Part shown: positions 44,204 through 51,837 of the stretch, piece by piece | Position numbering within the stretch: the stretch's first letter is position 1 | How the letters are laid out: each line of letters opens with the position of its first letter | Assembly: GCF_009662475.1 (NCBI RefSeq) | Contig: NZ_CP045571.1 | Coordinates: 1,672,501 to 1,736,500 of the forward strand | Length of the DNA stretch: 64,000 nt | Source of the DNA: Acidithiobacillus thiooxidans ATCC 19377 | GTDB taxonomy: Bacteria; Pseudomonadota; Gammaproteobacteria; Acidithiobacillales; Acidithiobacillaceae | Reading direction: 5' to 3' | The notes under the pieces: generated by a model | The model's input: the letters and a program-made list of their open reading frames with translations, nothing else | The model's database searches: none | Told to the model about the DNA's origin: nothing | Program-made: the position numbers and the translations under genes

Positions 44204-44385
44204 CCAAAAAATTTGTGCGGATACCTGCAAGCAAGTATGCGCACAGATTTTTTGTGGAAAACCACCCGGGCGGCACCCGGTCAAAACGGCCTAATCACAC
44301 GCCGGATATTGCTCCAATATCGCGCATATCCAGCCCATCCATTGCATTTTTTCATTTCAGGATTATCCTAAAAAGGAGGTACATC
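44204..44385 (+). promoter_or_regulatory. Hairpin-rich leader of the DUF1640-like gene
   Basis: Contains a long imperfect stem GTGCGGATAC ... GTATGCGCAC (44216-44244) with A/T flanks, and the hairpin CCGGG-CGGCA-CCCGG (44266-44280) followed by AAAACGGCCTAATCAC. The latter hairpin recurs at 46581 and 50316. Confidence 0.6.
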
Positions 44386-44928
44386 ATGGGAGGCCCCATG
44401 CTCAATACATTGGCAGTTTCCAAACGCCTAACTGATGCTGGCATGACCAGAGACCAGGCAGAAGCCTTGACGTTGGCCATTAATGAGGGACTCACCGACA
44501 CATCAGCTACTAAGGACGATCTCTCTCAAACTGAAACGGTTCTGCGGGCAGACATACAGGCTACGGAGAAAGCCTTGCGGGGAGAAATCGCCTCTACTGC
44601 TGAGTCACTGCGTGCAGAGATTCAGGCTACGGAGAAAACCCTACGGGGAGAAATCGCCTCCACTGCCGACGCACTGCGGGCAGAGATTCAGGCTTCGGAG
44701 AAAACCTTACGCGCAGAAATTGCGTCGTCTGCTGATAATGTCAAAACAGAACTGCGAAAAGAAATCGTCGATGTCAAAACTGAACTACGGAAAGAAATCG
44801 TCGATGTCAAAACTGAACTACGGAAAGAAATCAATGATTCGCATATATCCGTCATCCGATGGGTCATTGGCGTAGGCATCAGCCAGACCGCTATCATTCT
44901 GGCGGTAATTTCCATTATAAAGTTTTAA
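44386..44928 (+). CDS. DUF1640-like coiled-coil membrane protein
   Basis: A 180-residue protein starting at the ATG after AAAGGAGG. Residues 5-45 (LNTLAVSKRLTDAGMTRDQAEALTLAINEGL) match the start of the DUF1640/CCDC90-like family. Residues 50-145 form a coiled coil built from near-identical repeats (LRAEIQATEKTLRGEIASTA and VKTELRKEIVD units), and residues 155-178 a C-terminal membrane helix. The DNA repeats are recent. Such proteins are common on phages and plasmids; their role is unknown. Confidence 0.8.
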   Translation: MGGPMLNTLAVSKRLTDAGMTRDQAEALTLAINEGLTDTSATKDDLSQTETVLRADIQATEKALRGEIASTAESLRAEIQATEKTLRGEIASTADALRAEIQASEKTLRAEIASSADNVKTELRKEIVDVKTELRKEIVDVKTELRKEINDSHISVIRWVIGVGISQTAIILAVISIIKF

Positions 44929-44938
44929 CCCCCCAAAT

Positions 44939-44975
44939 ATTTCACTCCACAATAACCAATGTGGGGTGAAATTTC
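44939..44975 (+). terminator. Intrinsic terminator
   Basis: Imperfect 13-bp stem ATTTCACTCCACA / TGTGGGGTGAAAT (44939-44951 with 44960-44972) followed by TT. Downstream of the DUF1640-like gene. Confidence 0.7.
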
Positions 44976-45079
44976 CTGAAATACAATTTTCTTTTACAGG
45001 CGATTTCTCCTGTAGTTTTGTTTAGCACAAACATGACCGAGCGAAACAACATGGAAGAGGTTACGCCTTTTGATCCTTT

Positions 45080-45183
45080 GACATCCTCCTCGCCCTGAAG
45101 GACGAGGATTCCTTTCTGCCAGCAGCGGCCCTACCTCAGCCGCTTCGATTGCATTACCTCTTTTGAGACAATGCAACTCCCCG
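45080..45183 (-). ncRNA. Candidate TnpB omega (right-end) RNA
   Basis: TnpB nucleases use an RNA whose scaffold overlaps the 3' end of tnpB and the right end of the element, with the guide read from flanking DNA. Here the region after the tnpB stop holds the end hairpin 45088-45107. The scaffold probably also extends back into tnpB. Placement follows from known biology; no separate signal proves transcription. Confidence 0.45.
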
Positions 45184-46410
45184 TTACTCTGGAGAACAGA
45201 CTACCCCGACAAGCCCTGCCGTTGACGCAACCCCATGTGAGGTTGCTAGTCCTCTTGCGAGGATGTTCTGTGCCGCATTCACGTCGGCATGTGCTTCATG
45301 CCCACAGTGCAGGCAGCGAAATACCGCCTGATCGGGGCGATTTCCGGCATCCACCACACCACAAACCGAACAGGTCTGCGAGGTATAGGCCGGATTCACC
45401 AAAAATAGCATGCCACCGGCCCACTGGAGCTTATAGTCCAGTATCCGTTTGAGTAGGCCCCATCCCTGATCAAGGATGGATTTGTTCAATCCTGATTTCT
45501 GCCGGATATTGCGTCCGGGTTTATCCACGGTACCCTTTGCGGATGCCGTCATGTTCCGCACATTCAGGTCTTCCAGCACCACGACCGCGTGGTTTTTGCT
45601 GATGGTGGTGCTGACCTGATGAAGCACGTTTTTCCGTATTTCCGCGATACGCTGGTGCAATCGCGTAATTTTGGCCTTCTGTTTCTTCCAGTTGGCCGAA
45701 AACTTCACTTTGTGCGCGAGCTTTCTTTGCTCCCGCGCTAGTTTCTTCTGCAAATCCCGATAGGCGGTTACTGGCAGAAACATGGTGCCATCGGACAATG
45801 TAAGCAGGTTCGCTACTCCCCGGTCGCCACCGACCGCTGTAGTGGAGGGATGCACGGGGTCCGGCACTTCTTTTTCGGTCTGTATGGCGACATACCAGTG
45901 ACCACCCGACCGGCTGACGGTGACATTGCGGATTTCGCCGCCAATGATGCAGGATTTGCGAAATTTCACCCAGCCAATACACGGCAGGAAGATTTTGGGG
46001 AGCACCTTACGGCCATCCCGATCAACGGGATTCAGATCAAAGTGAATATGGCCCGGTTCTGGGTAGCGCATGCTGTCGTGGACGAACTTCTTTTTGAAAT
46101 TCGGGAATTTTTTGACCGAGTTCTTATTAAATGCCTCTTTCAACGCCTGCGTCAGATATCTGAGGGTCTGCTGTTGCGGCATCGACGGGGATTCTGCGAG
46201 AAACCCAAAGGCTTCCGAATTGCGCCAGGACGTGAGTAGTTCGCACAGACCGGCATAATTCAGGGTGCCGCAATGTTGATCGAGATAGCTCTTCTGCACG
46301 GCCAGCGCCCGGTTCCAGACGAAGCGCACGCAGCCGACCGCACGGGCCAGAAGATTGTCCTGCTCCGGAGTGGTTTCGAGACGGTAGCGCACGGCTTTGC
46401 GAATCAGCAT
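45184..46410 (-). CDS. tnpB: TnpB RNA-guided nuclease (IS200/IS605 family)
   Basis: A 408-residue TnpB. The RuvC catalytic residues appear intact: Asp196 in GGDRGVANL, Glu280 in VVLEDLNVRNM and Asp376 in HADVNAAQNI. The zinc ribbon CSVCG...CLHCG is at residues 347-370. N-terminal helix-turn part VRYRLETTPEQDNLLARAVGCVRFVWNRAL is typical. TnpB cuts DNA at sites matching its omega RNA and helps retain the element. A TATAATTATAC promoter-like box lies just upstream (46416-46426, minus strand). Coding is full length without stops, so it is likely active. Confidence 0.95.
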   Translation of the reverse strand: MLIRKAVRYRLETTPEQDNLLARAVGCVRFVWNRALAVQKSYLDQHCGTLNYAGLCELLTSWRNSEAFGFLAESPSMPQQQTLRYLTQALKEAFNKNSVKKFPNFKKKFVHDSMRYPEPGHIHFDLNPVDRDGRKVLPKIFLPCIGWVKFRKSCIIGGEIRNVTVSRSGGHWYVAIQTEKEVPDPVHPSTTAVGGDRGVANLLTLSDGTMFLPVTAYRDLQKKLAREQRKLAHKVKFSANWKKQKAKITRLHQRIAEIRKNVLHQVSTTISKNHAVVVLEDLNVRNMTASAKGTVDKPGRNIRQKSGLNKSILDQGWGLLKRILDYKLQWAGGMLFLVNPAYTSQTCSVCGVVDAGNRPDQAVFRCLHCGHEAHADVNAAQNILARGLATSHGVASTAGLVGVVCSPE

Positions 46411-46540
46411 GGTGTATAATTATACAGTGACAGTCATTGGATGGCAAAATCTATCGGTAGACAGACGGCTTCGACGGCGTTGAGCCGTCTCGCCGCCGCG
46501 CTATCCATCCCCGGCCTGAACGCCGGGGCTTTTCGCGCTT

Positions 46541-46680
46541 TTTGGTAAAAGAAAATCCTGCTTTCTCCCCATTTATTGGGCCGGGCGGCACCCGGTAAAA
46601 ACAGTCTTTTTACTCACCCTATAGGGACAAATCCCTATGGGGGATTTAGTCCCTTTTCATTGCAAAAGGAGACATATCCC
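46541..46680 (+). promoter_or_regulatory. Hairpin leader of the 46681 gene
   Basis: Holds CCGGG-CGGCA-CCCGG (46581-46595) followed by TAAAAACAGTC, then CCCTATAGGGA ... TCCCTATGGGGG paired segments, then AAAAGGAG. Same hairpin family as 44266 and 50316. Confidence 0.6.
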
Positions 46681-46971
46681 ATGTTAAGTAAAGGCACCTA
46701 TCAGTTTGTTATGTCCAAAATCCAGAGCGCCAATAATGGCGAACTCCTGGTAATGAAGGACCAATTACGCGAGCTTTTGCGTCATCCCATTTCGGTAGAT
46801 GCAGAACTCATGCGCGACACCAAGAAATTGTTGAAAAAAATCGATGAAGAATTGGATGCGCGGTATGACCTGTATCTTAGCGACCAGCGTCAACGCCAGC
46901 GTCAGCAGGCGAAGCATACACCAGCTTCGGCTTCGGGCGCCCGCATTTACCCATTTCGTAATCTCTCTTGA
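46681..46971 (+). CDS. Small helical protein, unknown function
   Basis: A 96-residue protein starting at the ATG preceded by AAAAGGAG. Highly charged helices (residues 5-70) and a Gln/Arg-rich segment (DQRQRQRQQAKH) end in a short tail. No family recognised. Its last 95 bases overlap the convergent gene 46877-47101 on the other strand, which is unusual for this compact region. Confidence 0.65.
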   Translation: MLSKGTYQFVMSKIQSANNGELLVMKDQLRELLRHPISVDAELMRDTKKLLKKIDEELDARYDLYLSDQRQRQRQQAKHTPASASGARIYPFRNLS

Positions 46972-47101
46972 GGTATTCGTAAGCCGCTTTATCGTCCGGA
47001 TTCTTCATCACGCGTATTAGCTGTTGCGTCCAATATTTGGCCCCTGAGATTTCCGGACTATCGGTACTGGGGTTTTCGATAACTTGCATTCTTGCAGACA
47101 T
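46877..47101 (-). CDS. Small protein, convergent and overlapping
   Basis: A 74-residue protein from an ATG with a perfect AAGGAG 7 bases upstream on the minus strand; the frame is open further upstream without such a site. The sequence ISGAKYWTQQLIRVMKNPDDKAAYEYLKRDYEMGKCG is natural-looking. The overlap with 46681-46971 is tail to tail. Unknown function; could be a small regulator. Confidence 0.5.
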   Translation of the reverse strand: MSARMQVIENPSTDSPEISGAKYWTQQLIRVMKNPDDKAAYEYLKRDYEMGKCGRPKPKLVYASPADAGVDAGR

Positions 47102-47167
47102 TTGAAACTCCTTGCTGTGGTCATTCCTGCTTCCATTCATTTCATTATACCAGAGGAGAAATCCATC

Positions 47168-47467
47168 ATGAACAAACAAGGACTCACCACTGCCCTGGCG
47201 GAGACATTGCGCGTGGATAACGCCAATGCATCCCGCTTGGCGGGGCGGTTTATTCTTTTGGGGAAAAAGTACCGAAAGAACCTGCTCCGCCAAGTAAACG
47301 GCGCACCCATGGCTGCGCAACTCAGCAAGACGGAAGCGGAGATTAAAAATCTCTGCGACCGCTTGGCCCTCCGCTACAAAATTGTCGAAGATGTCAGAGG
47401 TCCTATCCTCAGACTGTATCTCAACAACTTTTGGAGGGAAGGTTGCGTGGTGGAGGACGGGCTATGA
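47168..47467 (+). CDS. Small protein upstream of sbcD
   Basis: A 99-residue protein from the ATG after GAGGAGAAA. Begins MNKQGLTTALAETLRVDNANASRLAGRF and ends overlapping the sbcD start by four bases (ATGA). Basic middle (LLGKKYRKNLLRQVNG). No family recognised; translational coupling to sbcD suggests a nuclease-associated role. Confidence 0.65.
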   Translation: MNKQGLTTALAETLRVDNANASRLAGRFILLGKKYRKNLLRQVNGAPMAAQLSKTEAEIKNLCDRLALRYKIVEDVRGPILRLYLNNFWREGCVVEDGL

Positions 47468-49041
47468 AGATCGCCCAATTCTCCGACCTACACTATTGTC
47501 CTGAACATCTGGACGAGGTGGATCGTTGCTTCTCTGCAGCCGTCGAAGCGGCCATTGAGGAAGGCGTGGAAGTGGCCGTTATCAGCGGCGATTCCACGGA
47601 CCACCGGGTCGATCTGCATAGTTTGTCCGTGCAGAGACTCTCGGAACGCATTCACACCCTGTCCAATCATTGTCCGGTACTGATGTTGCAGGGCACCTTT
47701 TTCCATGAACCATTGGGTACGCTCGAAGTGTTTCAGTATGTGGGCGGCAAATACCCGATTTTTGTGGCGACCGATATTCAACAGGTCGCTCTTACCGAAG
47801 ACAATGCCTGGGTCAGTTCTCTCTCTGGGGAAACTCCCCATTTTGTGTTTACCGAGGAAACCTTACCCAAAAATACCAAGGCCTTGTTTTCTTGCCTGCC
47901 GACCGTGAACAAAGCAGAAATGGTCTCCGCCATTGCGGCAGACGATCATGCTGCACTGGGAGATGTATTGGCCGAATTGTTGTCGGCCTTCGCACCCATA
48001 AACACCGTGGCCCGGGAAAAGCATATCCCGACCATCGGGGTTTCGCACGGCACGGTGCATGGTTGCCTCACAGAGCATGGGGTCCCAATGATTGGATTCG
48101 ATCATGAATTCACAACGGGAAGCCTGTTTGCCAGTAAAGTACAGGCTTACATGCTCGGTCACATCCACAAACACCAGGTCTGGGAAAACGCATTGCCGCA
48201 ATATGGCACACAACGCATTGCCTACCCAGGTTCCATTGGTCGTCTGCATTTTGGTGAAGAAGGCGACAAAGGCTGGCTGTTTTGGGAGATCGATTATCGC
48301 AATGCCGCCTGTATGCTGATGCCTGCTCCGGCAAAGCAACTCTTGCATATCGATTTTGAAGCAGCACCGGACGTTGCGGAGATACAGAAAGTGGTCGGGG
48401 AAAACCCGGGGGCTTTTGTCCGTATCCGCTACAACATTCCGGAAGACCAGCGTCATACCGTGGACCGCGATAGTTTGCAAAAAATCGTGGAACAGGCCGG
48501 CGCCAAATCCGTCAAGATTGAAGGTCGCATTATTCCTGTCGTGCGGGTCCGCGCACAAGGTATCAGCCAGAGCAAAACGCTCGAAGAAAAACTGCGCAAA
48601 TGGTGTGAAAACACCCATTGCGAGGCGGCCCCTCTGGTCGGTCGATTGCCCTTATTGGTCAACGACGATGCAGAGACCATAGCGAGCGATCTGATGCACG
48701 GGAAACCACCGGTTCCCCCAACATCCGCTGATAACGGGCCTGCAGTATCCGTAACAGACAATCCGGTTTCGGTAACGCCCGATGTAATGCCGGTAACGCC
48801 AGGTGTAACGCATGTAACGCCTGATGTAACGCCTGATGTAACGCCTGATGTAACGCCTGATGTAACGCCTGATGTAACGCCTGATGTAACGCCTGATGTA
48901 ACGCCTGATGTAACGCCGGTAACGCCCGATGTAATGGACGCTGTAACGCATCCTGACAAGCCGGCCGACCATCCTGTGGAAACCCGGAACGCAAAGAAAC
49001 AAACACCCCAGCAGGAAGTTGACCTGCTCGATCTTTTTTAA
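47464..49041 (+). CDS. sbcD: SbcD/Mre11-like nuclease subunit
   Basis: A 525-residue calcineurin-type phosphoesterase. Motif I is DLH (Asp8, His10), motif II GDSTD (Asp43, Asp46), motif III GTFFHE at residues 77-82 in place of the usual GNHD/E, then His195 in GVSHGTVHG and GHIH at 232-235. A capping domain reaches to about residue 410. A linker of VTPD repeats follows (coded by a 12-bp tandem repeat), and the protein ends QQEVDLLDLF, which looks like a clamp-binding motif. Next to it are the clamp gene and sbcC, forming a phage T4 gp45/46/47-like set for end processing in recombination. Confidence 0.88.
   Translation: MKIAQFSDLHYCPEHLDEVDRCFSAAVEAAIEEGVEVAVISGDSTDHRVDLHSLSVQRLSERIHTLSNHCPVLMLQGTFFHEPLGTLEVFQYVGGKYPIFVATDIQQVALTEDNAWVSSLSGETPHFVFTEETLPKNTKALFSCLPTVNKAEMVSAIAADDHAALGDVLAELLSAFAPINTVAREKHIPTIGVSHGTVHGCLTEHGVPMIGFDHEFTTGSLFASKVQAYMLGHIHKHQVWENALPQYGTQRIAYPGSIGRLHFGEEGDKGWLFWEIDYRNAACMLMPAPAKQLLHIDFEAAPDVAEIQKVVGENPGAFVRIRYNIPEDQRHTVDRDSLQKIVEQAGAKSVKIEGRIIPVVRVRAQGISQSKTLEEKLRKWCENTHCEAAPLVGRLPLLVNDDAETIASDLMHGKPPVPPTSADNGPAVSVTDNPVSVTPDVMPVTPGVTHVTPDVTPDVTPDVTPDVTPDVTPDVTPDVTPDVTPVTPDVMDAVTHPDKPADHPVETRNAKKQTPQQEVDLLDLF
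48766..48944 (+). repeat. 12-bp tandem repeat in sbcD
   Basis: Units of GTAACGCCTGAT, at least eight nearly perfect (about 48819-48915) with degenerate units on both sides, coding V-T-P-D. Clean tandem copies point to recent slippage and probable length variation. Confidence 0.93.
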
Positions 49042-49047
49042 GGAGAT

Positions 49048-50199
49048 ATGATGAAGATCAATCACGATGATTTTTTAAGTGTGGCCAAGATAGCCGCTAT
49101 CCTTGGCGAAAATGGGTTTGATTTTAAACCTGAGTATTTTCTGGCGCTCTCGCCTGACACGGCGGAGAACATTATGGTCCATGTGCAGTCTGGACCGATA
49201 CAGGCCAGAATCTCGTTGCCCGTCACCGAAAACACGATGGGCGATAAAGGCTTTTGCCTGCCCAGAAATGAATGTGTGCGCTTTTTGGGGGCATCCAATA
49301 GTGACACCGTGAGTATCCAGGTGGATAATCAGATAGCCAGAATACGTTCTGGCCGGTCCTCCATGAAGGCGGTCACCATTTCGATAGATTCTTTCCCATT
49401 GGCCGTGCCGATTGGAGATACCTTGTTGAGCACCGAAGTAGATGCCACAACACTGCAAGCCGCCTTGGCCCTGGCCGTTGTCGGCAATAATGGCGTCGCT
49501 GAATCTCTCGGGGTCTATTTCCACCCATATCTTGGCGATTTGCACGTCTATTCCACAGACGGAAAAATTTTCAGCCATAGCGCCATCAAGATGGATACGT
49601 TGAAAACTGACGGTGGAAAGCATGAGGATGCGGCGGTCGTTCCTATCAAAACGGCCCAATCCTTGTTGAAAGCGTTCAAGCATTTTGATGTAGAACGCAT
49701 CCAGATACACTTCACCGAGAATGACCTCATCTTTTCGGATGTAGGCAATACCTGGAACATTCATACACAAAAAGTGGCTCACCCCAAGCCGGTTGCCTGG
49801 GATCGCATGTTGAATGCCGAATCCGTAACGCTTTGCACAATTCTGGATAATGAGGCCATGACCGAAAGCCTGGATATCTCCACATCCATTAGTAGTGACA
49901 AGCAAAACGTGGTCACCTTGAAAGTTTCCGAAGACAACATCTTGAGTCTGTTCATGAACAACGATCGTGGTGAATCCAAAAGTGAGTTTGAGGTGGAAAC
50001 CCACAGCCCTTACCAGACATTCACCCCCAGCGCGCCCGTTTATGCCTTTCTCGGGTTTTGCCGCAAACATGGCAACAATGGCGTGTTTCATCTGGGTAGA
50101 TTGGATATGTCCAATTCTAACCCCTTGAAACTTTCCTACGATGACGATGATCGCTTTGTGGCCTCGCCCTCTATGATCATTGCCCCTTATAACGGCTAA
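49048..50199 (+). CDS. DNA sliding clamp-like protein (DnaN family)
   Basis: A 383-residue protein with three-domain beta-clamp length and rhythm. Recognisable parts are the central LGVYFHPYLGDLHVYSTDGKIFSHSAI (clamp VxFxxxxxxLxxxATDGHRLA type), a third-domain region VVTLKVSEDNILSLFMN, and a C-terminus ending MIIAPYNG analogous to the clamp end. Identity to chromosomal DnaN appears low. It starts after AAGGAGATATG, six bases after sbcD. A clamp encoded next to SbcCD could tether them or a polymerase to DNA. Confidence 0.72.
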   Translation: MMKINHDDFLSVAKIAAILGENGFDFKPEYFLALSPDTAENIMVHVQSGPIQARISLPVTENTMGDKGFCLPRNECVRFLGASNSDTVSIQVDNQIARIRSGRSSMKAVTISIDSFPLAVPIGDTLLSTEVDATTLQAALALAVVGNNGVAESLGVYFHPYLGDLHVYSTDGKIFSHSAIKMDTLKTDGGKHEDAAVVPIKTAQSLLKAFKHFDVERIQIHFTENDLIFSDVGNTWNIHTQKVAHPKPVAWDRMLNAESVTLCTILDNEAMTESLDISTSISSDKQNVVTLKVSEDNILSLFMNNDRGESKSEFEVETHSPYQTFTPSAPVYAFLGFCRKHGNNGVFHLGRLDMSNSNPLKLSYDDDDRFVASPSMIIAPYNG

Positions 50200-50216
50200 A
50201 TAAAGCCCTCTCCCCG

Positions 50217-50262
50217 ACTCCCCTGCTTCAGCTGCCTTGCTGAAGCCCTGGGGGAGTTTTTA
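50217..50262 (+). terminator. Intrinsic terminator
   Basis: Two-part stem ACTCCCC...GGGGAGT (50217-50223 with 50251-50257) with inner CTTCAG/CTGAAG, followed by T5. Ends the sbcD-clamp unit. Confidence 0.9.
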
Positions 50263-50402
50263 GACGGTATGCCCACGCGTATCGCCCAAAAACTCCCTTT
50301 ACCTGCCTCGCGCAGTCGGGTGGCACCCGATAAAAACGGCTTCTTACAAGGTGCTTTTTCACCTTCAACCCACTGATTACCCCACAAGGAGTTTTTTATT
50401 GT
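50263..50402 (+). promoter_or_regulatory. Leader of sbcC, interrupted by the IsrB element
   Basis: Contains hairpin TCGGG-TGGCA-CCCGA (50316-50330) then TAAAAACGGCTTCTTAC, a second stem AAGGTGC-TTTTTC-ACCTT-like, and an ACAAGGAG Shine-Dalgarno at 50385-50392. The sbcC start codon it must once have served is now at 51837, beyond the insertion. Confidence 0.65.
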
Positions 50403-50689
50403 CAAGTAGCCCGCCCTAAAGGACGGGGCTTGTTGCAAGCCTTGAAACCAACAGGGTTTGTGGCAGGAACCAAGCAGTTTCTGGTGCGAAAGACTAGCCT
50501 GGCAAAGACCGTGGAGTCATGCGGTGCGTAACTGCGAAAGCAGGGACGTTGGAATGCAACTGAGCCGTCGCGGGTGGTGCCGCAAGTCGTAGTAGGAACA
50601 CCCCTCTCATTCCTGCGCAAGACGACGGATAGTGGCGAAGAGGTGTACACACGGTTCGCAAGAACCGGCTTATTGTTATAGGAGAATTT
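50403..50689 (+). ncRNA. IsrB omega RNA (HEARO-like)
   Basis: A 287-base non-coding stretch from the left end hairpin to the isrB ribosome site, with many short inverted repeats (for example GGTTTGTGGCAGGAACC and GCGCAAGACG). HEARO/omega RNAs are about this length and lie directly upstream of iscB/isrB. The guide would be read from bases just upstream of 50403. Identity is by position, length and structure, not by covariance search. Confidence 0.75.
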
Positions 50690-51754
50690 ATGAATCAGCA
50701 ATCTCAAAAAACAGGAAAAACGGTGTTCGTTCCGGTCATGGACCGGGACGGAAAAACACCGTTGATGCCGACAACGCCTTCGCGGGCACGACGGTGGATA
50801 CAGCGCGGAGAGGCCACGCCTTTTTTCAAAAAGGGCGTGTTCTGCATACGCCTGAACCGTGCGCCATCCGGTCAGAAAACGCAGTCCGTCGTGGCTGCTG
50901 TGGATCCGGGTTCCAAACGGGAAGGGTTTACCGTCAAGTCACGGGCGCACACTTATCTGAACATACAGACAGAAGCCGTCACCCAGGTCAAGGATGCGGT
51001 GAAAACCCGATCCGAAATGCGGCGCGGGCGGCGATTTCGTAAGACCCCGTGTCGCAAGCCGGGACCTGCCAACGCCATGATGCGTAAAGAAAACCGGATA
51101 CCGCCCTCAACAAAGGCCCGTTGGGGCTGGAAGTTGCGGGTGCTCCACTGGCTCTGCGCCTTATTTCCAGTAACGGATATTGGCGTAGAAGATGTGCAGG
51201 CGGCTACCCGAAAAGGTAAACGGAAATGGAATGTGTCCTTTTCGCCTCTGCAAGTAGGCAAGGACTGGTTCTACGAAGAAATCCGGCACATGGGCGTGAC
51301 CTTGCATCTGCGGGCTGGATTCGAAACGAAGACGCTGCGGGACAGGCTGGGATTGAAAAAGACCAGCAATAAACTCGCAGAGACCTTCGCTGCGCATTGT
51401 GTGGATTCCTGGGTAATCGCCTGGGACATTGTGGGTGGAGTGGAATCTCCGGACAATCGGGATCTGCTCTGCATCCAACCGATTCGGTTACATCGTCGGC
51501 AACTACACCGTCTGCAACCGCAAAAAGGCGGTGAACGGCTACCCTACGGCGGCACCCGCAGCCACGGCTTCAAGCGCGGCTCTCTGGTGCGTCATGCCAA
51601 ATGGGGACTGGCCTATGTCGGCGGAATTCTGAAAGACCGAATCAGCCTGCATTGCATCGAAAATGGAAAACGACTCACACAAAAAGCGAAACCAGCAGAA
51701 TGCCGGTTTCTCACGTTCAATGCTTGGAAGTTTCACTGCGTAGCGCATACTTAA
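50690..51754 (+). CDS. isrB: IsrB RNA-guided nickase-like protein (IscB relative lacking HNH)
   Basis: A 354-residue protein. The N-terminal PLMP domain is clear (PLMPTTPSRARRWIQRG, residues 24-40). RuvC-I Asp72 (AAVDPGSKREG), an Arg-rich bridge helix (RRGRRFRKTPCRK, residues 111-123), RuvC-II Glu167 (IGVEDVQAAT) and RuvC-III His236/Asp239 (AAHCVDSW) are all present. RuvC-II and III are only about 70 residues apart, leaving no room for an HNH domain, which defines IsrB against IscB. IsrB uses an omega RNA and nicks one strand. Start after ATAGGAGAA. Confidence 0.9.
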   Translation: MNQQSQKTGKTVFVPVMDRDGKTPLMPTTPSRARRWIQRGEATPFFKKGVFCIRLNRAPSGQKTQSVVAAVDPGSKREGFTVKSRAHTYLNIQTEAVTQVKDAVKTRSEMRRGRRFRKTPCRKPGPANAMMRKENRIPPSTKARWGWKLRVLHWLCALFPVTDIGVEDVQAATRKGKRKWNVSFSPLQVGKDWFYEEIRHMGVTLHLRAGFETKTLRDRLGLKKTSNKLAETFAAHCVDSWVIAWDIVGGVESPDNRDLLCIQPIRLHRRQLHRLQPQKGGERLPYGGTRSHGFKRGSLVRHAKWGLAYVGGILKDRISLHCIENGKRLTQKAKPAECRFLTFNAWKFHCVAHT

Positions 51755-51768
51755 AAGGAGATGCGGGA

Positions 51769-51837
51769 ATGGGGCGGTCATCGACCGCCGCGCTATCCAC
51801 CCCCGGCATGAATGCCGGGGTTTCCCGCGCAAACTGA
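51769..51837 (+). CDS. Short ORF at the IS end, possibly coupling sbcC translation
   Basis: A 22-codon ORF from an ATG with AAGGAG 8 bases upstream, running through the right-end hairpin of the IsrB element. Its TGA overlaps the sbcC ATG (TGATG at 51835-51839). The product is probably unimportant; the arrangement could feed ribosomes to sbcC, which has no Shine-Dalgarno of its own here. Confidence 0.4.
   Translation: MGRSSTAALSTPGMNAGVSRAN

Larger units (their letters stand above)
45075..46540 (-). mobile_element. IS200/IS605-family element with tnpB only
   Basis: Bounded on the low-coordinate side by the hairpin CCTCG-CCC-TGAA-GGA-CGAGG (45088-45107) and on the high side by CCCCGGC-CTGAAC-GCCGGGG (46509-46528) near CGCGC. 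Both ends closely match those of the IsrB element at 50403-51830. No TnpA transposase is present, so it would move only in trans. Exact boundaries are not resolved. Confidence 0.75.
50403..51830 (+). mobile_element. IS605-type element carrying isrB and its omega RNA
   Basis: Left end hairpin CCCG-C-CC-TAAA-GG-A-CGGG (50410-50427), right end hairpin CCCCGGCATGAATGCCGGGG (51801-51820) followed by CGCGC. Ends match those of the tnpB element, including the same C-A mismatch in the left hairpin. No TnpA. It sits between the ribosome site and start codon of sbcC. Confidence 0.78.

Noticed and set aside
48766-48944. CRISPR-like or satellite repeat array
   Set aside because: The units are 12 bp without spacers and stay in the sbcD reading frame as V-T-P-D, so this is a coding tandem repeat.
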